DNA from: JACMQX01 sp044225675
Lineage (GTDB): Bacteria > Pseudomonadota > Gammaproteobacteria > Burkholderiales > Burkholderiaceae_C
Direction of reading: 5' to 3'
NCBI GenBank assembly: GCA_044225675.1
Contig: JBGAIH010000005.1
Coordinates: 114,098 to 178,097 of the forward strand
Length of the DNA: 64,000 nt
Each line of letters starts with the position of its first letter. The first letter of the stretch is position 1. Under the pieces are notes generated by a model. It was not told where the DNA came from. It saw only the letters and a list, made by a program, of their open reading frames with translations, and ran no database searches. Both the position numbers and the translations under genes were made by a program. This document shows, piece after piece, positions 33,724 to 41,557 of the stretch.

Positions 33724-35834
33724 GACGTCCCGGCCGCCGCAGCGGCCGTGGCCTCGGCCTTCTTTGCAAACTCCGCGCGCAGGGCCTTGAGCTTCTCGCG
33801 CGGGTCTTCCTTGACGGTCGCCTTGTCCAGCGCCATTTCGGCGATGAAGCGGCTGGGCTGGGCCGACACCATCTCGCGGCCCTTCTTGCGGCGCTTGGTC
33901 CAGCTCACGGCCAGGGTGCGCTGGGCGCGGGTGATGCCCACATACATCAGGCGGCGCTCCTCCTGCAGCCGCTGCAGCAGGCCTTCGCTCATCGGGCCAT
34001 CGGCCCGCCCGGTCGGGTTGTCGTCGTCGCCGAGCTTGAAGGGCAGCAGTCCTTCGGTCACGCCCACCAGCATCACGTGCGGCCATTCCAGGCCCTTGGC
34101 GGCGTGCAGGGTCGACAGCGTCACCACGTTCTGGTCGGCCTCGCGTTCACTGATGGTCGACAGCAGCGAGATGGTCTGCGCGACTTCCAGCAGGCTCTTG
34201 CGCTCGCTGGCCATGATGACGCCCGAGGCGTCGTCGATCTGCCCGCCGCAGCGCTGGGCCATCCAGTCGCAGAACTCCATGACGTTGGTCCAGCGCGCGG
34301 CAGCCAGCTTCTCGCTGTCTTCGCCGTCGTAGAGGTACTTCTCGTAGTCGATGTCCTTGAGCCATTCGGTGAGGAAGGCGCGCGCGTCCTCCGCGCCCAT
34401 CGTCGAGCGGGCGCGAAACTCCAGGTCGTTCACATAGCGGCCGAACTCGTGCAGGCTGCCCACTGCGCGTGCCGGCAGCACCGAGCCGAGCGAGGAGGAG
34501 AACAGCGCCTCGAACAGGCTGAGCTTGTACTTGCCGGCGAACACGCCCAGGCTCTGCAGCGTGGTGTGGCCGATGCCGCGCTTGGGCGTGGTGATGGCGC
34601 GCAGGAAGGCCGGGTCGTCGTCGTTGTTGACCCACAGCCGGAACCAGGCGCACAGGTCCTTGATTTCGGCGCGGTCGAAGAAGCTCTGTCCGCCCGAGAC
34701 CTTGTAGGGGATCTGTGCCTTGCGCAGCGCCTGCTCGAACACGCGGGCCTGGTGGTTGGCGCGGTAGAGGATGGCGAAGTCGCGGAACTCGCGGTGCTGC
34801 GGGCCCTGCGACGTGGCGTCGCCCGCGCGCAGCGACTGGATGCGCGCGACCGCGCGCTCGGCCTCGTGCTCCTCGTTGTCGGCGTCGACGATGCGCACCG
34901 GCTCGCCTTCGCCGAGTTCGGAGAACAGCGTCTTGGGAAACAGCTTGGGGTTGGGGCCGATGACGTTGTTGGCCGCGCGCAGGATGGCGCTGGTGGAGCG
35001 GTAGTTCTGCTCCAGCTTGATGACCTTGAGCGAGGGGAAGTCCTGCGGCAGCTTGCGCAGGTTGTCCAGCGTGGCGCCGCGCCAGCCGTAGATGGACTGG
35101 TCGTCGTCGCCCACGGCGGTGAAGCGCCCGCGCTCGCCCACCAGATGCTTGAGCACCTCGTACTGCGTGGCGTTGGTGTCCTGGTATTCGTCGACCAGCA
35201 CATGGCCGAGCGCCGCCTGCCATTTGGCGCGGACTTCCGGAAAGTCGGCCAGCAGCTTGAGCGGCAGGCCGATCAGGTCGTCGAAGTCGACGCTCTGGTA
35301 GGCGGTGAGGCGCTCCTCGTAGCGGGCCATGATGCGGGCCGTGACGCGCTCGTTGTCGTCCTTGGCCTGGGCCTCGGCCTGCGCGGCGTTCAGGCCCATG
35401 TTCTTCCACAGGCTGATGGCCCACTGCCACTGGCGTGCGGTGGCCGCGTCGGTGGAGCCGCCGCAGTCCTTGAGGATGCTGGTGACGTCGTCGCTGTCGA
35501 GGATGCTGAACTGGGGCTTGAGGCCCAGCACCGCGCCGTCCTCGCGCATCATGCGCACGCCCAGCGCGTGGAAGGTGCAGATCACCACCTCCCGGGCGGG
35601 CTTGCCGATCAGGCCCTTGGCCCGCTCGCGCATCTCGGTGGCCGCCTTGTTGGTGAAGGTGATGGCCGCGATGCGGCGCGGCTCCAGGCCCGCCTGGATC
35701 AGCCGGCCGATCTTGTGCGTGATGACGCGCGTCTTGCCGGAGCCGGCGCCGGCGAGCACCAGGCAGGGCCCGTGCATGTAGTTGACAGCTTCTTGTTGTG
35801 CAAGGTTCAGGCCTGCAGGCGGGGCAGCGGACAT
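33720..35834 (-). CDS. rep: ATP-dependent DNA helicase Rep (UvrD/PcrA superfamily 1A)
   Basis: The 704-residue helicase (from MSAAPPAGLNLAQQEAV) has all SF1 motifs: LAGAGSGKTRVITHKI (Walker A), TFTNKAATEMRER, DEYQDTNATQYE (Walker B), GDDDQSIYGWRGA, LEQNYRSTS, VTLSTLHAAKGLEWPHV and EERRLMYVGITRAQ. It unwinds DNA 3' to 5' and helps forks pass obstacles. Length and sequence favour Rep over UvrD. An ATG at 35906 would add 24 low-complexity residues; neither start has a clear ribosome site. The last bases overlap the exported-protein gene. Confidence 0.93.
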   Translation of the reverse strand: MSAAPPAGLNLAQQEAVNYMHGPCLVLAGAGSGKTRVITHKIGRLIQAGLEPRRIAAITFTNKAATEMRERAKGLIGKPAREVVICTFHALGVRMMREDGAVLGLKPQFSILDSDDVTSILKDCGGSTDAATARQWQWAISLWKNMGLNAAQAEAQAKDDNERVTARIMARYEERLTAYQSVDFDDLIGLPLKLLADFPEVRAKWQAALGHVLVDEYQDTNATQYEVLKHLVGERGRFTAVGDDDQSIYGWRGATLDNLRKLPQDFPSLKVIKLEQNYRSTSAILRAANNVIGPNPKLFPKTLFSELGEGEPVRIVDADNEEHEAERAVARIQSLRAGDATSQGPQHREFRDFAILYRANHQARVFEQALRKAQIPYKVSGGQSFFDRAEIKDLCAWFRLWVNNDDDPAFLRAITTPKRGIGHTTLQSLGVFAGKYKLSLFEALFSSSLGSVLPARAVGSLHEFGRYVNDLEFRARSTMGAEDARAFLTEWLKDIDYEKYLYDGEDSEKLAAARWTNVMEFCDWMAQRCGGQIDDASGVIMASERKSLLEVAQTISLLSTISEREADQNVVTLSTLHAAKGLEWPHVMLVGVTEGLLPFKLGDDDNPTGRADGPMSEGLLQRLQEERRLMYVGITRAQRTLAVSWTKRRKKGREMVSAQPSRFIAEMALDKATVKEDPREKLKALRAEFAKKAEATAAAAAGTS

Positions 35835-36030
35835 CGGGAAGGGGAGGGCGGCAGAGGTGGAGGCAGCGGCGGGTGAAGGCGCGGAGCGAACGAAGGCCAC
35901 GATCATAGGCGCTGGCCCGAGCCGACGGCCCGCCGCTGTGTCGCCAATCGCACGCCGTGCCCAAATTTTTTCAGCGCCGCGTCAGGATTTTCAGCCGGGT
36001 TTCCCTGCCATTGCACGGACAATTCAGGCC

Positions 36031-36996
36031 GTGCTTGACATCCTGGTCATTACCTTTCCGTTTTTCGCGCTCGTGCTGTGCGGCTACGTGGCCGCGCGCC
36101 GCCGCATGCTGCCGCTGGAGGCGATCTCGGGGCTCAACACCTTCGTGCTGTATTTCGCGCTGCCGTGCATGCTGTACCGCTTCGGTGCGAGCACGCCGCT
36201 GTCGCTGCTGCTGGCGCCCAGCCTGATCGCGATCTACCTGCTGTGCGCGCTGATGATGGTGGCCTTCATCGTGGCCGTGAGCATGAACCGCCGCATCGGC
36301 TGGAACGACGCGGCCTTCGGCGCGCTGGTCGGCGCCTTTCCCAACACCGGCTTCATGGGCGTGCCGCTCCTGGTGGCGCTGCTGGGCGCGCGGGCGGCCG
36401 GGCCGGCGATCCTGACCATCATGATCGACCTGGTGATCACCTCGTCGCTGTGCATCGCCCTGTCGCGGCTGGACGGCGCCGACGAGCATGGCGCGGCCCG
36501 GGCGGCGCGCCATGCGCTGCGCGGTGTGGCGGTCAACCCGATGCCCTGGGCGATCATCCTGGGTGCAGCATCGTCGGGCCTGGGCGTGACGCTGCCCGGC
36601 CCGGTGGCGCAGACCCTGGGCCTGCTGGCCGACGCCGCCTCGCCGGTGGCGCTGTTCACCATCGGCGCGGTGCTGGCGCGCTCGCAGATCGTGGCGGCGG
36701 CCGGCAGCCACCCACCCATTCCGCTGCGCGACTACGTGCCGGTCGCGGTGATCAAGCTCGTGCTGCACCCGCTGCTGGTGCTGCTCGTGGGCAGTGCCGC
36801 CCTCCACCTGGGCCTGCCGGTGGACCGCTTCGCGCTGACGGTGATCGTGCTGGTGGCGGCCCTGCCGAGCGCCAGCAACGTGTCGCTGCTGGCCGAGCGC
36901 TTCGGCGCCGACAACGGCCGCATCGCGCGGATCATCCTGGTGTCCACGGCGGCGGCCTTCCTGACGTTCTCGGGCGCGGTCGCGCTGATGCGATGA
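36031..36996 (+). CDS. AEC (auxin efflux carrier) family transporter
   Basis: This 321-residue integral membrane protein with about ten hydrophobic segments starts with GTG at 36031 (VLDILVITFPFFALVLCGY). Signature pieces are GLNTFVLYFALPCMLY in the first half, FPNTGFMGVPLLVALLG, and ALPSASNVSLLAERFG in the second half. AEC proteins move small organic anions such as malate or auxin-like compounds. It stands between the divergent rep gene and a CoA-binding protein gene with no clear operon partner. Substrate unknown. Confidence 0.88.
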   Translation: MLDILVITFPFFALVLCGYVAARRRMLPLEAISGLNTFVLYFALPCMLYRFGASTPLSLLLAPSLIAIYLLCALMMVAFIVAVSMNRRIGWNDAAFGALVGAFPNTGFMGVPLLVALLGARAAGPAILTIMIDLVITSSLCIALSRLDGADEHGAARAARHALRGVAVNPMPWAIILGAASSGLGVTLPGPVAQTLGLLADAASPVALFTIGAVLARSQIVAAAGSHPPIPLRDYVPVAVIKLVLHPLLVLLVGSAALHLGLPVDRFALTVIVLVAALPSASNVSLLAERFGADNGRIARIILVSTAAAFLTFSGAVALMR

Positions 36997-37063
36997 GGCG
37001 TTCAGGGGCTCAAGCATTCAGGGTTTGAGCGCCCGCGCTCTGCAAGCTGCTTACACTTGGCGC

Positions 37064-37555
37064 ATGAGCGAAATCTCCACCCTGCGCCGCATCCTCGGCG
37101 AGTGCCGCACGCTGGCGGTGGTGGGCCTGTCGCCGCAGTGGCACCGGCCCAGCTTCTTTGCCGCCAAGTACATGCAGGCGCATGGCTATCGCATCGTGCC
37201 GGTCAATCCGGGCGCCAGCGAGATCCTGGGCGAAGTCTGCTACCCGAGCGTGAGCGCGGCGGCGCAGGCGCTGGCCGCCCGCGGCGAGCGCATCGACATG
37301 GTGGACTGCTTCCGGCGCAGCGCCGACATTCCGCCGCTGGCCGACGAGGCCATCGCCATCGGCGCGCGCTGTCTCTGGCTGCAGCTGGGCGTGGTGAACG
37401 AGGCGGCGGCCGAGCGGGCCCGCGCGGCCGGCCTCGACGTGGTGCAGGACCGCTGCGTGAAGATCGAGCATGCGCGGCTTTTCGGCGGCCTGAACTGGGT
37501 CGGCGTGGACACGCGCGTCATCTCGGCCAAGCGGCCACGGCACCTGGCCTACTGA
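37064..37555 (+). CDS. CoA-binding domain protein (YccU-like)
   Basis: The 163-residue protein is a single Rossmann-type CoA-binding domain: LAVVGLSPQWHRPSFFAAKY, VNPGASEILGEVCYPSV, IDMVDCFRRSADIPPL and CLWLQLGVVNE. It resembles the N-terminal domain of succinyl-CoA synthetase alpha chains, but no catalytic partner domain is present. It is 36 nt upstream of metY on the same strand. The function of this family is not established. Confidence 0.88.
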   Translation: MSEISTLRRILGECRTLAVVGLSPQWHRPSFFAAKYMQAHGYRIVPVNPGASEILGEVCYPSVSAAAQALAARGERIDMVDCFRRSADIPPLADEAIAIGARCLWLQLGVVNEAAAERARAAGLDVVQDRCVKIEHARLFGGLNWVGVDTRVISAKRPRHLAY

Positions 37556-37591
37556 GGCCGCCTCACAACCATCGCGGAACGGACACAGGCC

Positions 37592-38926
37592 ATGAGCAGC
37601 GGCAAACCTCGCAGCGGTGACCGGGCCTTCGGCTTCGGCACGCGCGCCATCCACAGCGGCGCGATTCCCGACCCGGTCACCGGCGCACGCGCCACGCCGA
37701 TCCACCAGACCACGAGCTTCGTGTTCGACTCGGCCGAGCATGCGGCCTCGCTGTTCAACCTGCAGACCTTCGGCAACGTCTACAGCCGCATCAGCAACCC
37801 GACGGTGGCGGTGCTGGAAGAGCGCGTGGCGGCGCTCGAAGGCGGCCGCGCCGCGCTGGCCTGCGCCACCGGCATGGCCGCGCAGATGACCGCGCTCCTG
37901 GCCATCCTCAAGGCGGGCGACCACATCGTCGCGGCCTCCACGCTCTACGGTGGCAGCATCGGGCAGCTCGGCGTTGGCTTCGGCCGGCTCGGCATCGAGA
38001 CGACCTTCGTCGATCCGTCCGACCCGGCCCGCTTCGAGCAGGCGATCCGCCCCAACACCCGCGCGCTCTACGGCGAGACGCTGGGCAATCCGCTGGTCAA
38101 CGTGCTGGACATTGAGGCCGTGGCGGCCATCGCCCATGCGCACGGCCTGCCGCTGGTGATCGACAACACCGTGGCCAGCCCCTACCTGTGCAATCCGATC
38201 GCCTTCGGCGCCGATATCGTGGTGCACAGCGCGACCAAGTACCTCGGCGGCCATGGCACGACGATGGCCGGCGTGATCGTCGAGTCCGGCAAGTTCGACT
38301 GGGGCTCGCCGCTGTCGGCCCCCAAGTTCCCCGAAATGCTCGAGCCGAGCCGGGCCTACCACGGCGTGAAGTTCTACGAGACCTTCGGCGACTTCGGCTA
38401 CACCATGAAGGCGCGCATGGAGGTCAACCGCACCTTCGGCGCGACGCTGGCGCCGCTGTCGGCCTGGCTGATCCTGCAGGGCATCGAGACGCTGCACCTG
38501 CGCATGGACGCGCACTGCCGCAACGCGCGCAAGGTGGCGGCCTTCCTGCAGGCCCATCCGGCCGTGGCGTGGGTGAACTACCCGGGCCTGGCCGACTCGC
38601 CGCACTTTCCGCTCGCCTGCAAGCAGTTCCGCGCGATCGACGGCCTGCCGGGCGCCTCGGGCATCCTGACCTTCGGCATCCGGGGCGGGGCGGCAGCGGG
38701 CGAGAAGTTCATCGACGCCTGCGAGTTCCTGAGCCACCTGGCCAACATCGGCGACGCCAAGACGCTGGTGATCCACCCGGCCTCCACCACGCACCGTCAG
38801 CTCGACGAGGCCGAGCTGGCGCGTGCCGGCGTGTCGGCCGACATGGTCCGGCTGTCGGTGGGCATCGAGGACGCCGATGACATTCTCTGGGACCTGGAGC
38901 AGGCCCTGGCGGCATCGCAGCGCTGA
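37592..38926 (+). CDS. metY: O-acetylhomoserine sulfhydrylase (O-acetylhomoserine aminocarboxypropyltransferase)
   Basis: This 444-residue PLP enzyme belongs to the Cys/Met metabolism family. It has TRAIHSGAIPDPVTGAR at the N-terminus, YSRISNPTVAVLEERVA, the PLP lysine K216 in SATKYLGGHGT, and HPASTTHRQLDEAEL near the end. Length and these segments fit MetY, which makes homocysteine from O-acetylhomoserine and sulfide in methionine synthesis. A related gamma-synthase is less likely given the length. It is followed after 16 nt by a hydrolase gene on the same strand. Confidence 0.88.
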   Translation: MSSGKPRSGDRAFGFGTRAIHSGAIPDPVTGARATPIHQTTSFVFDSAEHAASLFNLQTFGNVYSRISNPTVAVLEERVAALEGGRAALACATGMAAQMTALLAILKAGDHIVAASTLYGGSIGQLGVGFGRLGIETTFVDPSDPARFEQAIRPNTRALYGETLGNPLVNVLDIEAVAAIAHAHGLPLVIDNTVASPYLCNPIAFGADIVVHSATKYLGGHGTTMAGVIVESGKFDWGSPLSAPKFPEMLEPSRAYHGVKFYETFGDFGYTMKARMEVNRTFGATLAPLSAWLILQGIETLHLRMDAHCRNARKVAAFLQAHPAVAWVNYPGLADSPHFPLACKQFRAIDGLPGASGILTFGIRGGAAAGEKFIDACEFLSHLANIGDAKTLVIHPASTTHRQLDEAELARAGVSADMVRLSVGIEDADDILWDLEQALAASQR

Positions 38927-38942
38927 AGGCGGCACCGGCGCG

Positions 38943-39896
38943 ATGCAGGCCCCGCACATCGACCCCGCACTGCAGGCTTTCGTCGACCAGATGGCGCGCG
39001 ACGTGCCGCTGCCGCGCGATCCCGACGACCTCCCATCCGCCATCGCCCGCTATGCCGCCGTGTCGCAGCGCCTGCCGTCGGTGCTGGTGCCGGTGACGGC
39101 AGGCGACTTCCGGCTGCGCGTGCGGGGCAAGCCGTTGCCTGCGCGCCTGTACTGGCCCTCGGGCGCGAAGGCGCCGCGGCTGATGGCCTGGTTCGTCGGC
39201 GGCGGCTGGTTCGCGGGCACGGTGGAAACCCACGACGGCCTGTGCCGCCAGCTCGCCCATGACCTCGGCGTGGCCGTGGTGTCGGTGCAGGCCAGCGCGC
39301 GGCCCGGCGATGCGCCGCTGCTGTGCTGCGAGGATGCGCTGCTGGCCCTGCAGACGCTGCTCGAAGGCCGCAGCCGGCTCGGGGTGGACACCACGCGGCT
39401 GCTGGCCGGCGGCGATGGCAGCGGCGCCCACCTGGCGCTGCAGGCGGCCTGGCGGCTGCAGCGCCTGCGACCCGCGAGCGTGGATGCGGTGTTGGCGCTC
39501 TACCCGCTGGCCAAACCGGACTTCAACACCGCCAGCTGGCTGCGCCATGCAAGCTCGCCGGTGTTCTCGCGCGAGGATGCGGTGCGGGCCTGGAACGGCC
39601 TGCTCCAGGGCAACCGCGAGATCTGGGACGAGCGTGCGGTGCTGGCCCATGGCGGCGCGCCGCTGCCCCAGGCGCCGGCAGCCCTGCTGCTGGCCGCCGG
39701 GCAGGACGGCGCGCATGACGACGCGATCTTCCTGCACGACTGGATGCGCCACACCGGCGCGCGCTGCGAGTTCCTCGGCGCGCCCGGCATGACGCACGAC
39801 TTCGCGCGCATGCAGCATGCCAGCCCGGTTGCGCGGCGGCTGCTGGTCGATGCACTGGGGGCTTTCTCGGACTTCGCGGGACTGCGCCGCCGCTGA
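38943..39896 (+). CDS. Alpha/beta hydrolase of the HSL-like group with altered catalytic motifs
   Basis: The 317-residue protein follows the hormone-sensitive-lipase layout, but the oxyanion-hole HGGG is VGGG (V85 onward) and the nucleophile elbow GDSAG reads GDGSG, with Gly at 159 where Ser is expected and Ser at 160. The later acidic loop (GQDGAHDD) and the His segment (GMTHDF) are retained. It may be a non-canonical or inactive esterase-like protein. Start at 38943, 16 nt after metY, so it is likely co-transcribed with it. A minisatellite follows the stop. Confidence 0.75.
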   Translation: MQAPHIDPALQAFVDQMARDVPLPRDPDDLPSAIARYAAVSQRLPSVLVPVTAGDFRLRVRGKPLPARLYWPSGAKAPRLMAWFVGGGWFAGTVETHDGLCRQLAHDLGVAVVSVQASARPGDAPLLCCEDALLALQTLLEGRSRLGVDTTRLLAGGDGSGAHLALQAAWRLQRLRPASVDAVLALYPLAKPDFNTASWLRHASSPVFSREDAVRAWNGLLQGNREIWDERAVLAHGGAPLPQAPAALLLAAGQDGAHDDAIFLHDWMRHTGARCEFLGAPGMTHDFARMQHASPVARRLLVDALGAFSDFAGLRRR

Positions 39897-39900
39897 GTCG

Positions 39901-39991
39901 TGCGGTGTGGGCGTGCGTCGTGGGCGTGCGGTGTGGGCGTGCGGTGTGGGCGTGCGGTGTGGGCGTGCGGTGTGGGCGTGCGGTGTGGGCG
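39901..39991. repeat. 13-bp tandem repeat (minisatellite), seven copies
   Basis: The unit TGCGGTGTGGGCG is repeated seven times head-to-tail; six copies are identical and copy two (39914-39926) reads TGCGTCGTGGGCG. It lies between the hydrolase stop and hemE, ending 85 bp before the hemE start. The period is not a multiple of three, so it is not selected as coding sequence. Confidence 0.97.
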
Positions 39992-40076
39992 TGCAGCGTG
40001 CATGGCCGCGGCTGGCCGTTCCCGGGCGGGTCTTTCCCGGGGGACGCGGGCCGCTTTGGCCTGCGACAATCGCCGC

Positions 40077-41168
40077 ATGAGCTTTGCCCCCCTCGCCAAT
40101 GACAGCTTCCTGCGCGCCTGCCTGCGCCAGGCCACGCCCCACACCCCCGTCTGGCTGATGCGCCAGGCCGGCCGCTACCTGCCGGAGTACCGCGAGACGC
40201 GCGCCAAGGCCGGCAGCTTCATGGGCCTGGCCACCAACGTGGACTATGCGACCGAGGTCACGCTGCAGCCGCTCGAGCGCTATCCGCTCGATGCGGCCAT
40301 CCTGTTCAGCGACATCCTCACCGTGCCCGACGCCATGGGCCTGGGGCTGAGCTTCGCGCTCGGCGAAGGCCCGAAGTTCGCCACCCCGGTGCGCGACGAG
40401 AACGCGGTGGCACGGCTTGCGGTGCCCGACATGGACAAGCTGCGCTACGTGTTCGACGCGGTTACCTCGATCCGCCGCGCGCTCGCGGGGCGGGTGCCGC
40501 TGATCGGCTTTTCCGGCAGTCCGTGGACGCTCGCCTGCTACATGGTCGAGGGCGCGGGCTCCGACGACTACCGCCTGGTCAAGACCATGATGTACCAGCG
40601 GCCCGACCTCATGCACCGGATGCTCGAGATCAATGCCGACGCCGTGGCCGCGTACCTCAATGCGCAGATCGACGCCGGTGCGCAGGCCGTGATGATCTTC
40701 GACAGCTGGGGCGGCGTGCTGGCCGATGGCGCCTTCCAGCAGTTCAGCCTGGCCTACACCGCGCGGGTGCTGGCCCAGCTGCGCCGGGAGCAGGGCGGCG
40801 TGCGCATCCCGCGCATCGTCTTCACCAAGGGCGGCGGGCTGTGGCTGGAGGCGATGAACGCGCTCGACTGCGACGTGCTCGGGCTCGACTGGACGGTCAA
40901 CCTCGGCCAGGCCCGTGCACGGGTGGGGGACCACAAGGCGCTGCAGGGCAACATCGACCCGAACGTGCTGTTCGCCCAGCCGGGGCAGATCCGCGGCGAG
41001 GTGGCCAAGGTGCTCGAGAGCTTCGGGCCGCCCCATACCGGCCAGGGGCTCGGGCCGACGCACATCTTCAACCTCGGCCATGGCATCAGCCAGCACACGC
41101 CGCCCGAGAACGTGGCCGTGCTGGTCGAGGCGGTGCACGACTACTCCCGCCGGATGCGCGGGGCTTGA
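40077..41168 (+). CDS. hemE: Uroporphyrinogen decarboxylase
   Basis: The 363-residue enzyme has the two family signatures: PVWLMRQAGRYLPEYR at 24-39, with the conserved Arg that binds substrate carboxylates, and GFSGSPWTLACYMVEG near residue 142. The essential Asp of the SDILTVPDAMG segment is present. It decarboxylates the four acetate side chains of uroporphyrinogen III to give coproporphyrinogen III in heme synthesis. The ATG at 40077 matches the family start; an upstream extension through the minisatellite would be low-complexity and is rejected. Confidence 0.97.
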   Translation: MSFAPLANDSFLRACLRQATPHTPVWLMRQAGRYLPEYRETRAKAGSFMGLATNVDYATEVTLQPLERYPLDAAILFSDILTVPDAMGLGLSFALGEGPKFATPVRDENAVARLAVPDMDKLRYVFDAVTSIRRALAGRVPLIGFSGSPWTLACYMVEGAGSDDYRLVKTMMYQRPDLMHRMLEINADAVAAYLNAQIDAGAQAVMIFDSWGGVLADGAFQQFSLAYTARVLAQLRREQGGVRIPRIVFTKGGGLWLEAMNALDCDVLGLDWTVNLGQARARVGDHKALQGNIDPNVLFAQPGQIRGEVAKVLESFGPPHTGQGLGPTHIFNLGHGISQHTPPENVAVLVEAVHDYSRRMRGA

Positions 41169-41557
41169 ACGGCGGCGACGTCGCCTGGCCTTCGCCCCGC
41201 ATCCGGACTTTCCCCATGGTTTTCGCACGTCCGTCAAGCCCGATATATTTTTTCCGAGCTTGACTTATGCACAAAATTTGTGTTGCGGCGCGCCAAAAAA
41301 AACGGGTCCGCAGGGGCGCTGCTACAAAACGAGTAGCGCACGCAAGTTGTTGATTTCAAAGGGATTCCCAACATGCTTTTTTTGCGGGCAATCCAGCCTA
41401 AAGCCTTGATTTTTCTGGCTCTGCGGCACGTGGACGCACGATATCAACAAAGTTATCCACAAATTCTTTGGATGGTTGATAAATCGCTGTCGAATCAAAG
41501 ACTTAAGCAGCTTTTCGCAAGTTCGCTTTAAGAAAAGCTGTCAAAGCGAGTCCGTCC
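41169..41557. other. AT-rich intergenic region between hemE and priA
   Basis: These 389 bp have clearly lower GC than the rest of the window. I see no credible gene. They contain the short palindrome CACAAAATTTGTG (41270-41282), several A and T runs, and a perfect DnaA box. Control of priA, and perhaps transcription termination of hemE, is the likely content. Promoter elements could not be assigned with confidence. Confidence 0.7.
41453..41461. promoter_or_regulatory. Perfect DnaA-box sequence upstream of priA
   Basis: TTATCCACA matches the strong E. coli DnaA-box consensus exactly, in AT-rich DNA 97 bp before the priA start. A single box suggests possible DnaA control of priA rather than a replication origin; no dnaA or dnaN gene is nearby. 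Confidence 0.5.

Noticed and set aside
39901..39991. CRISPR array
   Set aside because: The repeats are contiguous with no spacers, and there are no cas genes.
39900..40076. Upstream in-frame extension of hemE through the 13-bp repeats
   Set aside because: The added residues are a Cys/Gly/Val/Arg repeat without family similarity; the start at 40077 matches the known hemE N-terminus.
41453..41461. Chromosomal origin of replication
   Set aside because: Only one perfect DnaA box was seen, and no dnaA, dnaN, parA or gidA-type neighbours are present.
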